Below the pieces are notes generated by a model. The model saw only the letters and a list, made by a program, of their open reading frames with translations, was not told where the DNA came from and searched no databases. A stretch of DNA of 64,000 bases from Durusdinium trenchii (Eukaryota > Sar > Dinophyceae > Suessiales > Symbiodiniaceae), in assembly GCA_963970005.1 (NCBI GenBank), contig CAXAMN010023306.1, positions 398,159 to 462,158 on the forward strand. Direction: 5' to 3'. The translations under genes were made by a program, and so were the position numbers. Shown piece after piece: positions 11,188 to 21,356 of this stretch. Position 1 is the stretch's first letter, and each line of letters opens with the position of its first letter.

Positions 11188-11994
11188 TCAGAAACCAGGA
11201 TTGATACAACCGTGCCAGTCCATACGGAAAATCTTCATGCGAAAGACATCCAAACGGCCATTGAAATGAATCTCACAGTCTACAATTTTGAGGAACACAC
11301 GGTGTCTACATTTGTGATCTCCTTTTATGTTCATCCAGTCATGTCCCTCCTCCTCGTGCAGGTTCAGTCTGCTCCCATCGGCACAGCAGTGGACATCGCG
11401 AGATTCAGCGGCTGTGTATTGTCTGTCATTGTCTAGCAACAAATTAATGACACGAAGTGCCAGGGAACATCAGCCATTTTTTGGCAAATCATTGACTGTA
11501 TCATCTGCTGTCTCAGTATATATTTCACCTGGACCATTGGTCCATCTGCAAGCGCACATCGATCCACCCTTCTATACGTTCACCGTGGGATCGCCAACGA
11601 AGCCACTCTGCGGAGGTGAGTGGCTTAAGCCATAAGGCTTGGATGTTTATGTCATTTTGGACGCCCGTTTTCCTGCATGGAAAGCAAACATCTGCTTGAC
11701 AACTGGCAACCGCTGGGGCCGTACCTCGAAATGGTTTAGGTGCATGGATTCTTTTTCATATGACTCGACTGTTCCATCCTTTGATCAGTTCATCTGTACA
11801 AGAAAAACACATTGATACTGAGAATTGACCGGTGGAAGACCCTGCTCTACAACGCCAGTGGTTTTGGGGTTCCATGGACCTCTGCAGGGGAGTAATTGAA
11901 CTTCTCTAGATCCCTGGCTTCCTGACCCGTACAGCCTGGCCCAAATCACCTGGGCGTTGATGCTTCTGAACATGTGCTGATTCTCACGCGCCAT
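11188..11994 (-). CDS. Unknown small gene, probable first exon and a later exon
   Basis: I do not recognise the product. An ATG at 11994 opens a protein-like exon (MARENQHMFRSINAQVIW) that can end at an AG|GTCC donor near 11886. A second protein-like segment, 11188-11442, is rich in His, Asp and Arg (HEEEGHDWMNIKGDHKC) and ends in a stop at 11188. A short exon near 11590-11620 (SGFVGDPTVN) may lie between them. The joins are not proven. Context: same strand as the neighbouring genes, about 0.9 kb upstream of the LEA_2-like gene. Confidence 0.35.
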
Positions 11995-14044
11995 GGTGTC
12001 AATAATATCGTGGCATCATGTGGCACGCGGCGGTGTACATATTCAAGCAAGTTCAAGCATGTATACACATGGAATCACACGAGGTTCTACAGCTGGTACA
12101 GAGGTGACGGAGTCGTGAAGAGGACGCATCCGACAGTCGACGAGAGACCTTAGAAGAGGTCGATGTGCCCGTTGTCGCATCCGCGAAGACTCCTCCGGAA
12201 GGGTAGCTGCCCAGAGTCTGACTCGGAATGTTTCAGAAACAAAGACGAGCCTGGCAAAAATGCCACCACCAGCAAGCCACGGGTCCGCATTGTCCTAGCG
12301 CAGCATCTTGGATATGTCTGCTAGGACCCCACCAGGCTGGGGAGCTTAATTTCTGGCATAAGTGGCCTCTGGTCACAATAGCTGAACAAGCCTCTAGCTA
12401 CCCCCCCCACATACCTTTTTAGAGAATCTTTATCGGTACAAAGCACCAACAATGATTAATCTAGCAATCTAGCAGTTACAAGTTGCACTTGGGGTGAGGA
12501 CGATCTTAAACTGTCACACAACAAGTGCTTGTATATACAATGAATGGGAATCTAGACGGCATTTGAGTTAGAGGCGTGATGAAGCATGGTTGAAACTCCT
12601 CTCAGAGTTGATAGTTCTTTCATTGTGTTCTTTTGATGTAGGATGCTTGACTGTCCCGCAAACAGGGCCGCTCCTGGAAATGTACCCATGCTCCGAATTC
12701 ACTCTTGAGCCAGGAGAGTCATCAAACAGTCGACTGCGGAACTGTCATGTGGTGTGTCCCAGGCGTTTGTGGAACCGGGAGGTGGGGCTTCGCACAGCTT
12801 TTTTTTCAGCTAAAGACCTCTGCCAAAGCAAGCAAGTCGCGCTGATTCTCGAAGGTTTGCCCAAAAGCTGTGGGCAACGCAGGCAAAGGGAATAGAAAAC
12901 TGGTGGGTTGGGAAAACGATAAACTCAATCTGCTCAAGGCTCAAAGTGGCATCTCTTTTCTTATGCGCAGCCAGCAGTGGTGTAGTCCCTGCAGGAGAAA
13001 GGTATCGTGTCATTCAGTCATGGCAAAGAACACACGCAAACGTGCGCATGCCACCAGCAAACACAAAGCCGCTAATGACCGACCTCTTCAAATTTCCTTG
13101 ATTCTCTGGCCGGTGTTCACTCGGATGGCTTTCTTTTCCGCATTCATCGCTGGTTGGTGCTGCGGGTCTGCCACAAGTAGCACAAGTGTGGGTTGGGTCC
13201 AAAAGTGCATCCACGAACCTACGTCTTATATAAGTTAAAGCAACAGGAATTTGTCTTGGTATCCCAATCCGCACTCTTGGCAACTGAATTCAAGCAGCAA
13301 AATTGAATGTAGGATTTGGCCGAAACCAGGCACGTTTGAGCCGTGATCTCTCAGCTTTCTTCCCTGCTGCCGAACTACAGAGGCCAGGCGGCAGTGATTC
13401 CTTGGCCTTACCAGTGGACCAAGACCTGTTCAGAAATTTAAAAATAAAGCACCAACATAACATACATGTCAACAGGATGATACCATATGATGATACCTGG
13501 TGCAATCAAACGGAGCAGTAGTACAATAGCTGCACAAAAACCAACATAACTCAACGCGTGAATGGCAGGTCGAATTGCAGCTGGTTTCCCAGTGCTCAGC
13601 CCATTGCCTTGCCTTTACCTTTTGCAAGCCTCAGCCATGATGATCTCCAGTGATGTCTGCTACATATCTGGAGTTGAGCAATTGGAGACTGATGGCGCTC
13701 GAGTCCGGAACCACACTCGCCTTTGCCAACATGACCTGAGCCCTCCAGCATTGCTAGGGCGGCCTTTCCCTTGCCTTGCGTCCAACCAGTGGGGCGCAAC
13801 GCATCCCAATAAGCCTGGCTGTGGCAACACATCCAATGTATCCTTGCAAACTCTCAAGCTGACTTTCTCTCGACATGAGCAAACCTCGAATCGAAGCGGC
13901 ACATGTTGAACACATCCCAGTTCATCAATACCCATGGGAAGCGTCGGTTGATGGGCTGACTTATATGTAGATCTCAAAAAAACACGCCTTAGCAGAAAGC
14001 AAGGTGGAACCCACGAACCCGAATGCAAACCTACATGTGTCCAA
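11995..14044. other. Two kilobases without a supported gene
   Basis: Open frames exist on both strands but none has a recognisable motif or a consistent splice context. The minus-strand frame at 13014-13283 has a CATCGRPAAPTSDECG segment with spaced cysteines, too short to assign. Confidence 0.4.
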
Positions 14045-14876
14045 ATGACACTCTTGTAGGACACTCTTGTGGGACACTCTTGTGGGTAACTCTTGTAGGA
14101 CACTCTTACGGGACATTCTTGTGGGACACTCTTCTGGGACACTCTTGCGGGACACTCTTGTGGGACACTCTTGTAGGAAACTCTTGTGGGACACTCTTGT
14201 GGGACACTCTTGTAGGACACTCTCATAGGACACTCTTGTGGGACACTCTTGTGGACACTCTTGTGGGACACTCGTGTAGGAAACCCTTGCGGGACACTCT
14301 TACGAGACACTCTTGTGGGACACTCTTGTAGCACACTCTTGTGGGTCACTCTTGTGGGACACTCTTGTGGAACACTCTTGTAGGACACTCTTGTGGGACA
14401 CTCTTGCGGGACACTCTTACGAGACACTCTTTTGGGACACTCTTGTAGGACACTCTGGCGGGACACTCTTGTGGACACTCTTATGGGACACTCTTGCGGG
14501 ACACTCTTGTAGGATACTCTTGTGGGTTACTCGTGTAGGAAACTCTTGCGGGACACTCTTACGAGACACTCTTGTAGGACACTCTTGCGCGTCACTCTTA
14601 CGGGACACTCTTGTGGGAAACTCTTATAGGACACTCGTGTGGGTCACTCTTCTGGGACACTGTTGCGGGACACTCTTGTCGGGACACTCTTGTGGGACGC
14701 TCTTGTGGGACACTCTATCTGGGACACTCTTGTGAGACACTCTTGTAGGACACTCTTGTGGGACACTCTTGTGGGACACTCTTGTAGGACACTCTTGTGG
14801 GACACTCTTGTAGGACGCTCTTGTGTGTCACTCTTGTAGGAAGCTCTTGCGGGGGCACTCTTTTGGGACACTCTTG
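14045..14876. repeat. 13-bp minisatellite (GGACACTCTTGTG unit)
   Basis: More than 60 imperfect tandem copies of a 13-base unit; variants change mainly the last two bases and the ACAC core. Because 13 is not a multiple of three, every frame reads the same 13-residue cycle, and long open frames appear on both strands (for example CPTRVSHKSVLQE on minus). Those frames are an artefact of the repeat and are not annotated as genes. Confidence 0.95.
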
Positions 14877-15250
14877 ATACCACCAATCATCCCGCTCACC
14901 AGCGAATCGCCGCGTTTACACCAGCATGTTTCGTGCTCCCAGTGGCGCGGCGCCACGCAACACACACTTCCCACCAAGGCCGCGCTAGTCGCAATGGCAC
15001 TGCAACATCACGACCGTAATTTCGCCACACGGTCTGCCCACACACTAGAAGCAAACATATCACATGATACCACCAATCATCCCGCTCACCAGTGGCACGG
15101 CGCCGCGCAAACGCACTTTCCACCAAGGCCGCGCAAATCCGCATGGCACACTGCGACATCACGAACGTAATTTCGTCACACGGTCCGCTAGAAGCAAACA
15201 TATCACACGATACCACCAATCATCCTGCTCACCAGCGCCACGCCGGCACA
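14873..15250. repeat. Degenerate tandem repeat with three anchor copies
   Basis: GATACCACCAATCATCC recurs at about 14876, 15066 and 15210, each followed by GCTCACCAG and related sequence (CACCAAGGCCGCGC; CACACGGTC; AGAAGCAAACATATCACA). The units are about 190 and 145 bases, so one has lost an internal block. It directly abuts the 13-bp minisatellite. Confidence 0.8.
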
Positions 15251-15279
15251 GGCGAGGCTTCGAGTCGTGCTTCGAGTCT

Positions 15280-15420
15280 GCAAAATGAGCGTTTCGTACG
15301 AGACTTCCTCCAAAAGTCACACGTCAAGTCTCCAAAACGAGCGTTTCGTAGGAGACTTCCTCAAGAACTCACATGTCAAAGTCTGCCAAACGAGCGTTTC
15401 GTACGAGACTTCCTCCGTCA
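15280..15420. repeat. Triplicated ~60-bp unit (GAGCGTTTCGTA)
   Basis: Three near-copies containing GAGCGTTTCGTA, GGAGACTTCCTC-like and TCACA-GTCAA blocks. They lie within a 384-codon plus-strand open frame (15092-16246) that is low in complexity, rich in His, Thr and Ser, and overlaps other repeats. I do not call that frame a gene. Confidence 0.75.
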
Positions 15421-15879
15421 AGCGGAAGCACCCATCGGAGCTCAAGCAGCCCTGCCAAGCAGTTTCGCGATTCCAGCTCCTCCAAACAACACCCACTCAC
15501 ACGCCAATCCCTATGTCACAGCGACATTCACCTCTACCACAACTCACAACCTCACGATTCCCTTATCATGTGAGCTTCAACAAAATGTGCACCACACCAC
15601 ACGTTTGGAATGGTTTCGGCCCGTTCTGAGATCCACCAAAATCGCGATTTCAGCGGAGACTTGTCACGAAAACAGAGCTTCGACGCAACACTCTGAAACG
15701 CAAACGGATCTCACAAAACGCTGTGCCTGCGCAGTGAAATCACCCTCCACACTTCAACATCTTATATTTCCACACGCCTCCACGCTATTTCACACGAATC
15801 TGATGCGTCACGTTTCCATCCGAAACCCTCCAAAGCTTCCCCCAATGGCAGGGCCTCACGGCCCTACTGCGAACGGCGG

Positions 15880-15938
15880 CGAACGGTTGCGAACGGTTGC
15901 GGACGGTTGCGAACGATTGCGGACGGTTGCAAACGCTG
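15880..15938. repeat. 10-bp tandem repeat (GAACGGTTGC)
   Basis: Five to six copies of a 10-base unit with G/A alternation (GCGAACGGTT, GCGGACGGTT, GCAAACG). Confidence 0.85.
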
Positions 15939-16128
15939 AGACCAAGCGTCGCGAACAAGGCTCTACCCCCAGACCCCCAGAGTTAAACGAGAACCCTTCG
16001 CTACGCATTCAGGAAAACTGGCCACTAACATTGAAACACAAGTCACTTGACCCCCTGCGCCTCTGTTTGCTTCTTGGTGTATGTGGGCGCCTTAGATACT
16101 GGCGGTTGCCTTCACTGGCTCTAAGTGC

Positions 16129-16290
16129 CTACGGCGCAAACATCGTTTCCAGATCATCACAATGCATACAACGCCATTCCAGCCCGAGCCCACTTTGGGC
16201 AGCAAAGCAGCGCAATTCAATGACCAAGCCATACCAAGGCACATAAAAGGCTCTCAACTGCTCCCAAGTGTAGCTCCTTCCATCCTGCAG
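16129..16290 (-). CDS. Probable terminal exon of an unknown gene
   Basis: A pyrimidine-rich acceptor (CTCAG|CTGCAGG) at 16290 opens 53 codons to a stop: DGRSYTWEQLRAFY near the start, ending in DDLETMFAP. The opening resembles a short motif of the type G-x-x-YT-x-x-EL that I associate with C-terminal segments of other dinoflagellate proteins, but I cannot name the family. A second open frame just upstream (to 16495) may be the preceding exon. The rest of the gene is not found. Confidence 0.4.
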   Translation of the reverse strand: MQDGRSYTWEQLRAFYVPWYGLVIELRCFAAQSGLGLEWRCMHCDDLETMFAP

Positions 16291-16499
16291 CTGAGGAGCA
16301 TGAGAAAGCAACAGAAAGCGTAATAGGCACCTGGTTGCATACACATGGGAGAATTGGACGCGACAAAAACCGAGCATGATCCAAGCCCCAGCCACGGCCC
16401 CACCTCTCACACTTGAACCAAGGGTAGGTGACGAAAGCTGGCAGGGATGCATCCGTGTCAGTGGAGGCGAAGCATACAGCGCCGTCCGGTGACAAAGGA

Positions 16500-17343
16500 C
16501 TGGTGGGACATCAAGCGGAGTGAGGCAAATCTTTTTTCATAGGCATGGGGCTGTTGGAGGGATGGTTCACAAGGTCTCGCTCATGAGGTAAAACGTTGTG
16601 AACATGTAAGACACACGAACAGCAATGACACAGCCAACCTTAGCTTGTGAATCTGTTGAATCTGTTGCATCGCGTCCCAAAACCTCCAAGGAGGAGTTCA
16701 ACCAAAGTGGATGCCATAAGAGGTGTCCAAGAGGTGTCATGCCCAGAAGCGTCCCAGGGGGGAGTTAAACCCGCGGGGGCTGGGTGCGGCCCCTCTACAT
16801 ATGAAGTTTTCATGTGACGTGGCGATCTCGAGGATTCCAGCCCCTCACTTGCTAAAGCAAGAACAACTCCAGCTAGCTGGTGCTAGCTTTCGTGATGAGT
16901 CGAATACTGAATACTCGTTACTCCGCTATATTGCAAATTATGAACATTGGCTGTACGGTTGTGCAAACATCAAAACTAAGAAAATACAAGAGTGTTTTCT
17001 TCAAAGTAATGTGTCTACACCGTCTGCACTCCCAAAACAAACATGTCCATAGGCTCAGCTTCTATGTCCTTTTCGAGTGACGAGTAGCTCCTCGCTGTGC
17101 TGGTAACAAGAAGCTACTAGTAACAAAGGGCATCGCTACGAACGGAGCAAGAAGCTACTAGTAGCTCCTGGCTGTCTATCAGTCTATCATAGTCTATCTG
17201 TTGTGTGCTTTTCATCCCACGGCCGTTCCCAGCGAGTGCGCGGCACTGGTGCTGCCAAAGGGCTGCAGGATCCACACCTGAAAGCCGGAAGGACCCAGGA
17301 TCCGAGGAGCACCAAAGATCGCCAGGAACCAGTACACCAAACC
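16500..17343. other. Non-coding stretch with a CTAGTAG cluster
   Basis: No supported gene. At 17098-17175 there are several CTACTAGTAG-type palindromes with AACAAAGGGCATCGCTA spacers, a fragment of the satellite family that forms the large array immediately downstream. Confidence 0.6.
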
Positions 17344-18823
17344 CATCCTTGCTCCTAGTAGTAAGGCCAGGAGCCCCTAGTAGCGTCCTTGCTCCTAGTA
17401 GTAAGGCCAGGAGCTCCTAGTAGCGTCCTTGCTCCTAGTAGGAAGGCCAGGAGTCCTTAGTAGCGTCCTTGCTCCTAGTAGTAAGGCCAGGAGCCCCTAG
17501 TAGCATCCTTGCTCCTAGTAGCAAGGCCAGGTGCCCCCAGTAGCGTCCTTGCTCCTAGTAGGAAGGCCAGGAGCCCCTAGCAGCGTCCTTCCTCCTAGCA
17601 GGAGTTCCTGTAGCGTCCTTGCTCCTAGTAGTAAGGCCAGGAGCCCCTAGTAGCTTCCTTGCTCCTAGTACTAAGGGCAGGAGCCCCTAGTAGCGTCCTT
17701 GCTCCTAGTAGTAAGGCCAGGAGCCCCTAGATGCCAGGAGCCCGTGTAGCTTCTTTGTCGTAGTAGCGATGCCAGGAGCCCCTAGTAGCTTCTTGCTCCT
17801 AGTAGGAAGGCCAGAAGCCCCTAGTAGCTTTTTGCTCCTAGCAGCGATGCAGGAGCCCCTAGTAGCTGCTTGCTCCTAGTAGTAAGGCCAGGAGCCCCTA
17901 GTAGCGTCCTTGCTCCTTGTAGTAAGGCCAGGAGCCCCTAGTAGCGTCCTTGCTCTTAGTAGGAAGGCCAGGAGTCCTTAGTAGCGTCCTTGCTCCTAGT
18001 AGTAAGGCCAGGAGCCCCTAGTAGCATCCTTGCTCCTAGTAGCAAGGCCAGGAGCCCCCAGTAGCGTCCTTGCTCCTAGTAGGAAGGCCAGGAGCCGCTA
18101 GTAGCGTCCTTGCTCCTAGTGCTAAGGCCAGGAGGTCCTAGTAGCGTCCTTGCTCCTAGTAGCAAGGCCAGGAGCCCCTAGTAGCTTCCTTGCTCCTAGT
18201 ACTAAGGGCAGGAGCCCCTAGTAGCGTCCTTGCTCCTAGTAGTAAGGCCAGGAGCCCCTAGATGCCAGGAGCCCGTGTAGCTTCTTTCTCCTATAGCGAT
18301 GCCAGGAGCCCTAGTAGCTTCTTGCTCCTAGTAGGAAGGCCAGGAGCCCCTAGTAGCGTCCTTGCTTCTAGTAGTAAGGCCAGGAGCCCCTAGTAGCTTC
18401 CTTGCTCCTAGTAGTAAGGCCAGGAGCCCCACTTTTAGCGTCCTTGCTCCTAGTAGCGATGCCAGGAGCCCCTAGTAGCTTCTTGCTCGAAGTAGCGATG
18501 CCAGGAGCCCCTAGTAGCTTCTTGCTCCTAGCAGCGATGCAGGAGCCCTAGTTGCTGCTTGCTCCTAGTAGTAAGGCCAGGAGCCCCTAGTAGCGTCCTT
18601 GCTCCTANNNNNNNNNNGCTCCTAGTAGTAAGGCCAGGAGCCCCTAGTAGCGTCCTTGCTCCTATTACTAAGGGCAGGAGCCCCTAGTAGCGTCCTTGCT
18701 CCTAGTAGTAAGGCCAGGAGCCCCTAGTAGCGGCCTTGCTCCTAGTACTAAGGGCAGGAGCCCCTAGTAGCGTCCTTGCTGGGAGTAGTAAGGCCAGGAG
18801 CCCCTAGTAGCGGCCTTGCTCCT
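17344..18823. repeat. 40-bp minisatellite array (CTAGTAG family)
   Basis: About 36 units of a 40-base consensus built from GTCCTTGCTCCTAGTAG, TAAGGCCAGGAG and CCCCTAGTAGC. The unit carries GGAGC and GCTCC as an inverted repeat and the near-palindrome CTAGTAG, so each unit can fold. A higher-order pattern of about 620 bases seems present: the stretch from about 17390 recurs from about 17925 with the same odd variants. A 10-N gap interrupts it, so the true length is unknown. Confidence 0.95.
18608..18617. other. Assembly gap (10 N) inside the minisatellite
   Basis: Ten N in the 40-bp array, the expected place for a short-read assembly to fail; the array is probably longer in the genome. Confidence 0.99.
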
Positions 18824-18944
18824 GTCACTTTAACACACAATCTCCACACCAATGAGCGCAACAATCAACAGAAACGTAACACTTCTTCCGTTCTTGCCTT
18901 TTATCATCTATTTTGCCTTTTCGCTTGGTACGGGGGGCTGAAGG

Positions 18945-19138
18945 TCAACATCTTGGATTTCCAATGGCTTCCACCAAGGCGCGCCGATCCTCGAGAGCTG
19001 TGGAAGAAGGGCCCTTGCCAGGGCTTGGAACCAGGCCTTTCGTGGTGCCCTTACTGGTCTTGCCACCAGATTTGCCACTCATCTTGCCGGTCTTCCCTTT
19101 GCCTTTGCCACCTTTGCCGCCTTTGCCTTTCCCTTGAC
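18945..19138 (-). CDS. Lys/Gly-rich terminal exon, perhaps 3' end of the SAP/fascin-like gene
   Basis: After an acceptor GGGCAG|GTCAAGG the frame encodes a GKGKGGKGGKGKGK tract, then SGKSGGKTSKG, then a compositionally normal tail ending EAIGNPRC and a stop at 18945. The neighbouring gene upstream on the same strand reaches a stop at 19526 that overlaps a possible GT donor (CGCG|GTGAGC), so this exon could continue that gene; the phases I tried do not settle it. A polybasic tail would suit nucleic-acid or membrane binding (inference). Confidence 0.5.
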
Positions 19139-19525
19139 CTGCCCAAGCAATTCCGCTTCAAAAGAAACACACACACACATATATATAGTTTTGCAGTTTT
19201 GCACAGCAGAAAGAATTGACACCCAAGTGCAGTGGCAGCAACATGTTTGCCACTATTCAAGAGCACAATCCGGTCTTTTCACCTAGCGTCGTTGGTCTTT
19301 ACGTCGTGTCCTTTTGTCGAAGCACGAGCTTCTCAGGCCCAAGGAACACCCTTGAGCTTGGGCCAAAAAAAGCGCCAAAAGCAAGGCTTTACTGGCAAAC
19401 TTTTCTAGCATGAAACAAAGTATGGGAGTCACTGGAGCTCCAGAAACGGAACTTTGCTGCAACGACCCTGTCCTTGCTCCACCTACTCTGGTCGCTCCTT
19501 TCTTCCGAGCTTTAATGGAAACGGC

Positions 19526-20765
19526 TCACCGCGAGATGGTCAGCGCTTGCCAATCCCCTTCATCCGCCCAGCGAGCTTGAACCCCATCCCCCTGCACGTC
19601 GACATAAAGCCCAGTATGACTCTTCAGAAATAAAATATCTCCGACCCTCAGTGGGTCCGTGTCTTTCTTCGCAAGCTCCAGACCTTGCCAAACGCCCAAG
19701 TCTTCCCAGCGTGCTTGGACAGGACTCCCTTCTTCCTGAACTTCCAAGTAACAACCGGTGTGAGCTTTCAAGAAGATTAGATCACCTGGATGGAAAAGAG
19801 TGGGATCCTTAGATGGCTTGAAGAACCTCTGAAAGCAACAAAAACGCACTATTATGTCAGTGATATTAACCATAAAAATATACACATTCTCACAAAACAT
19901 ACACACACACATATATATATATATATTATATACACAGTAATGATTTATATAGTCATCCTCGTCCCTTTTTCCTGATAGAATAAGGTACGAAATGCCCAAG
20001 AAGAAACTCTGTACTGGGAGAAATGCACATTTGCCTTTATGCACTGCCAGGAATCAGTGTCCTCAATCACCAAAGGGCTCTTCTCAATGACCAGTTCCTG
20101 CCATCCGCCGCAATCGTCCCAACGAGCACAAGCTCGGTCGCGCTCCACTTCAATGTACCGCCCGGTGTGCGCACGGAGGAAGACGCGGTCCCCTGGGCGG
20201 ATGACCTCCGAGTCCTCCTCCAAGCTCACCGTGACTGCCTGCATGGGTGCCGAGAAAACCGTCAGGCCGTACTGGGCCGAGGATACCGACGGGTACACCA
20301 GTAGATCACTGGGTGAGTTTAGCTTCTCTGGGAGAGTCCATGAAGTTGCATGGTCCGAACTGGTCCAACTCCCCCGCCTGCCAACTGGATCTCATCTTGG
20401 TGTCCACCGGGTGTACGCCTTCACCATCGCCTCCGGACTTCACCATCTTCGGTGGGAGAACCTCGGGTTCCAACAAATCTTCGGCCTCGAGCACTGCCTG
20501 CCGCAACGCCTGCAAGGTAGGCACACTCAGCTGGGCTGAGCTGAGCTAGATTCAGCTTCTTTAACATCGAACTTCCACAGGATGACCCGTCATTCCCTTT
20601 CACATTTCTGTATCCACCACCATCTGGTACATACCCATTTCCATTCCTAGCCCTCCCCCTGCCTCCAATAAATCTGCCTTCTTCCCCGAACTGGGTAGGC
20701 CCAGCTCCTTCAGCTTCTCACGGAGTTGCTTCAGCGTCGGCAGCGGCTTGCGCGTCCCCCGCGCC
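19526..20765 (-). CDS. SAP-domain protein with fascin/beta-trefoil-like repeats
   Basis: Exon 1 (about 20663-20765) and exon 2 (from 20509) join through a GC donor (GAG|GCAGGG) to an acceptor GCAG|GCGTTG and complete a SAP motif: LPTLKQLREKLKELGLPSSG followed by KKADLLEALRQA. SAP motifs bind DNA in other eukaryotes. The third coding segment (about 19990-20380) and the last (19526-19826, acceptor AG|G) carry three copies of a repeat with GD-hydrophobic-FL, HTG-Y-V and ARW---G-WQ-L-I spacing, like the beta-trefoil repeats of fascin-type proteins. The intron between the second and third repeats contains an AC/AT microsatellite. Exact ends of exons 2 and 3 and the true start are uncertain; the 5' side is very GC-rich. 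Confidence 0.65.
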
Positions 20766-21135
20766 CTTCTCCCGCCACGTGTCGCACGCGCCGCACAACG
20801 GGCCGCACGGGCCGCGCAGCACATCACTGTGAGTGTCGTCCGAGTCCCAAGGGTGGTCGGATCCCCAAAACGGCTTCGTTCGAACCAGCGCGGCCCTGTG
20901 CTGCCCCAGCAGGTCTGCTTGGCAGCATGTTGCCATGCGGGAGTAGGCCACATGGCGGGCCACATAGCTTCATGAAATGTCTAGTGTTGCTCTTAAGCAT
21001 TTGTTTAGAACTGTTTGTCGTGCTTTCGGATTGGCAGCTATGGTCCCATTGGTTTTGGCAAACCTATGGTATAGTCTTATGGTCTGATCTTGACGATGCC
21101 ATACGGTGTTTCAGCATATTCTGCCTCGTGGCAAG

Positions 21136-21161
21136 CTTGAGCCAAAAGCAATGCACATGGA
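21136..21161 (-). other. Possible relict spliced-leader-like sequence
   Basis: Read on the minus strand this ends in TTTTGGCTCAAG, matching the 3' end of the dinoflagellate spliced leader, preceded by TCC-T---CATT, which partly matches its 5' half with a 4-base insertion. It lies about 370 bases upstream of the SAP gene in the right orientation. It may be chance. Confidence 0.25.
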
Positions 21162-21356
21162 GGTAGGCTGACTATATAATCAGCCACAACGTTCGAGACC
21201 AAAAAGATCCAAAAAGCAACTCCTGGTGGACAATATGCTCGCTATTTTCCGAAAATGACTAATGTCCTCTCTCAACCCCTCTCTCTTAAGGGAGAGGCTG
21301 AAAGTGACAAAGCCGCAGTTGATGTTTTGCTGGATTGCGTTTTCTATGCTTGTAAA

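Noticed and set aside
13660-14478. 272-codon minus-strand open frame and matching plus frames over the 13-bp repeat
   Set aside because: The open frames follow automatically from the 13-base unit.
14045-14876. CRISPR-like array
   Set aside because: No unique spacers; contiguous tandem units in a eukaryotic genome.
15092-16246. 384-codon plus-strand open frame
   Set aside because: Overlaps three kinds of tandem repeat, shows His/Thr/Ser bias and no domain, and would be the only large plus-strand gene.
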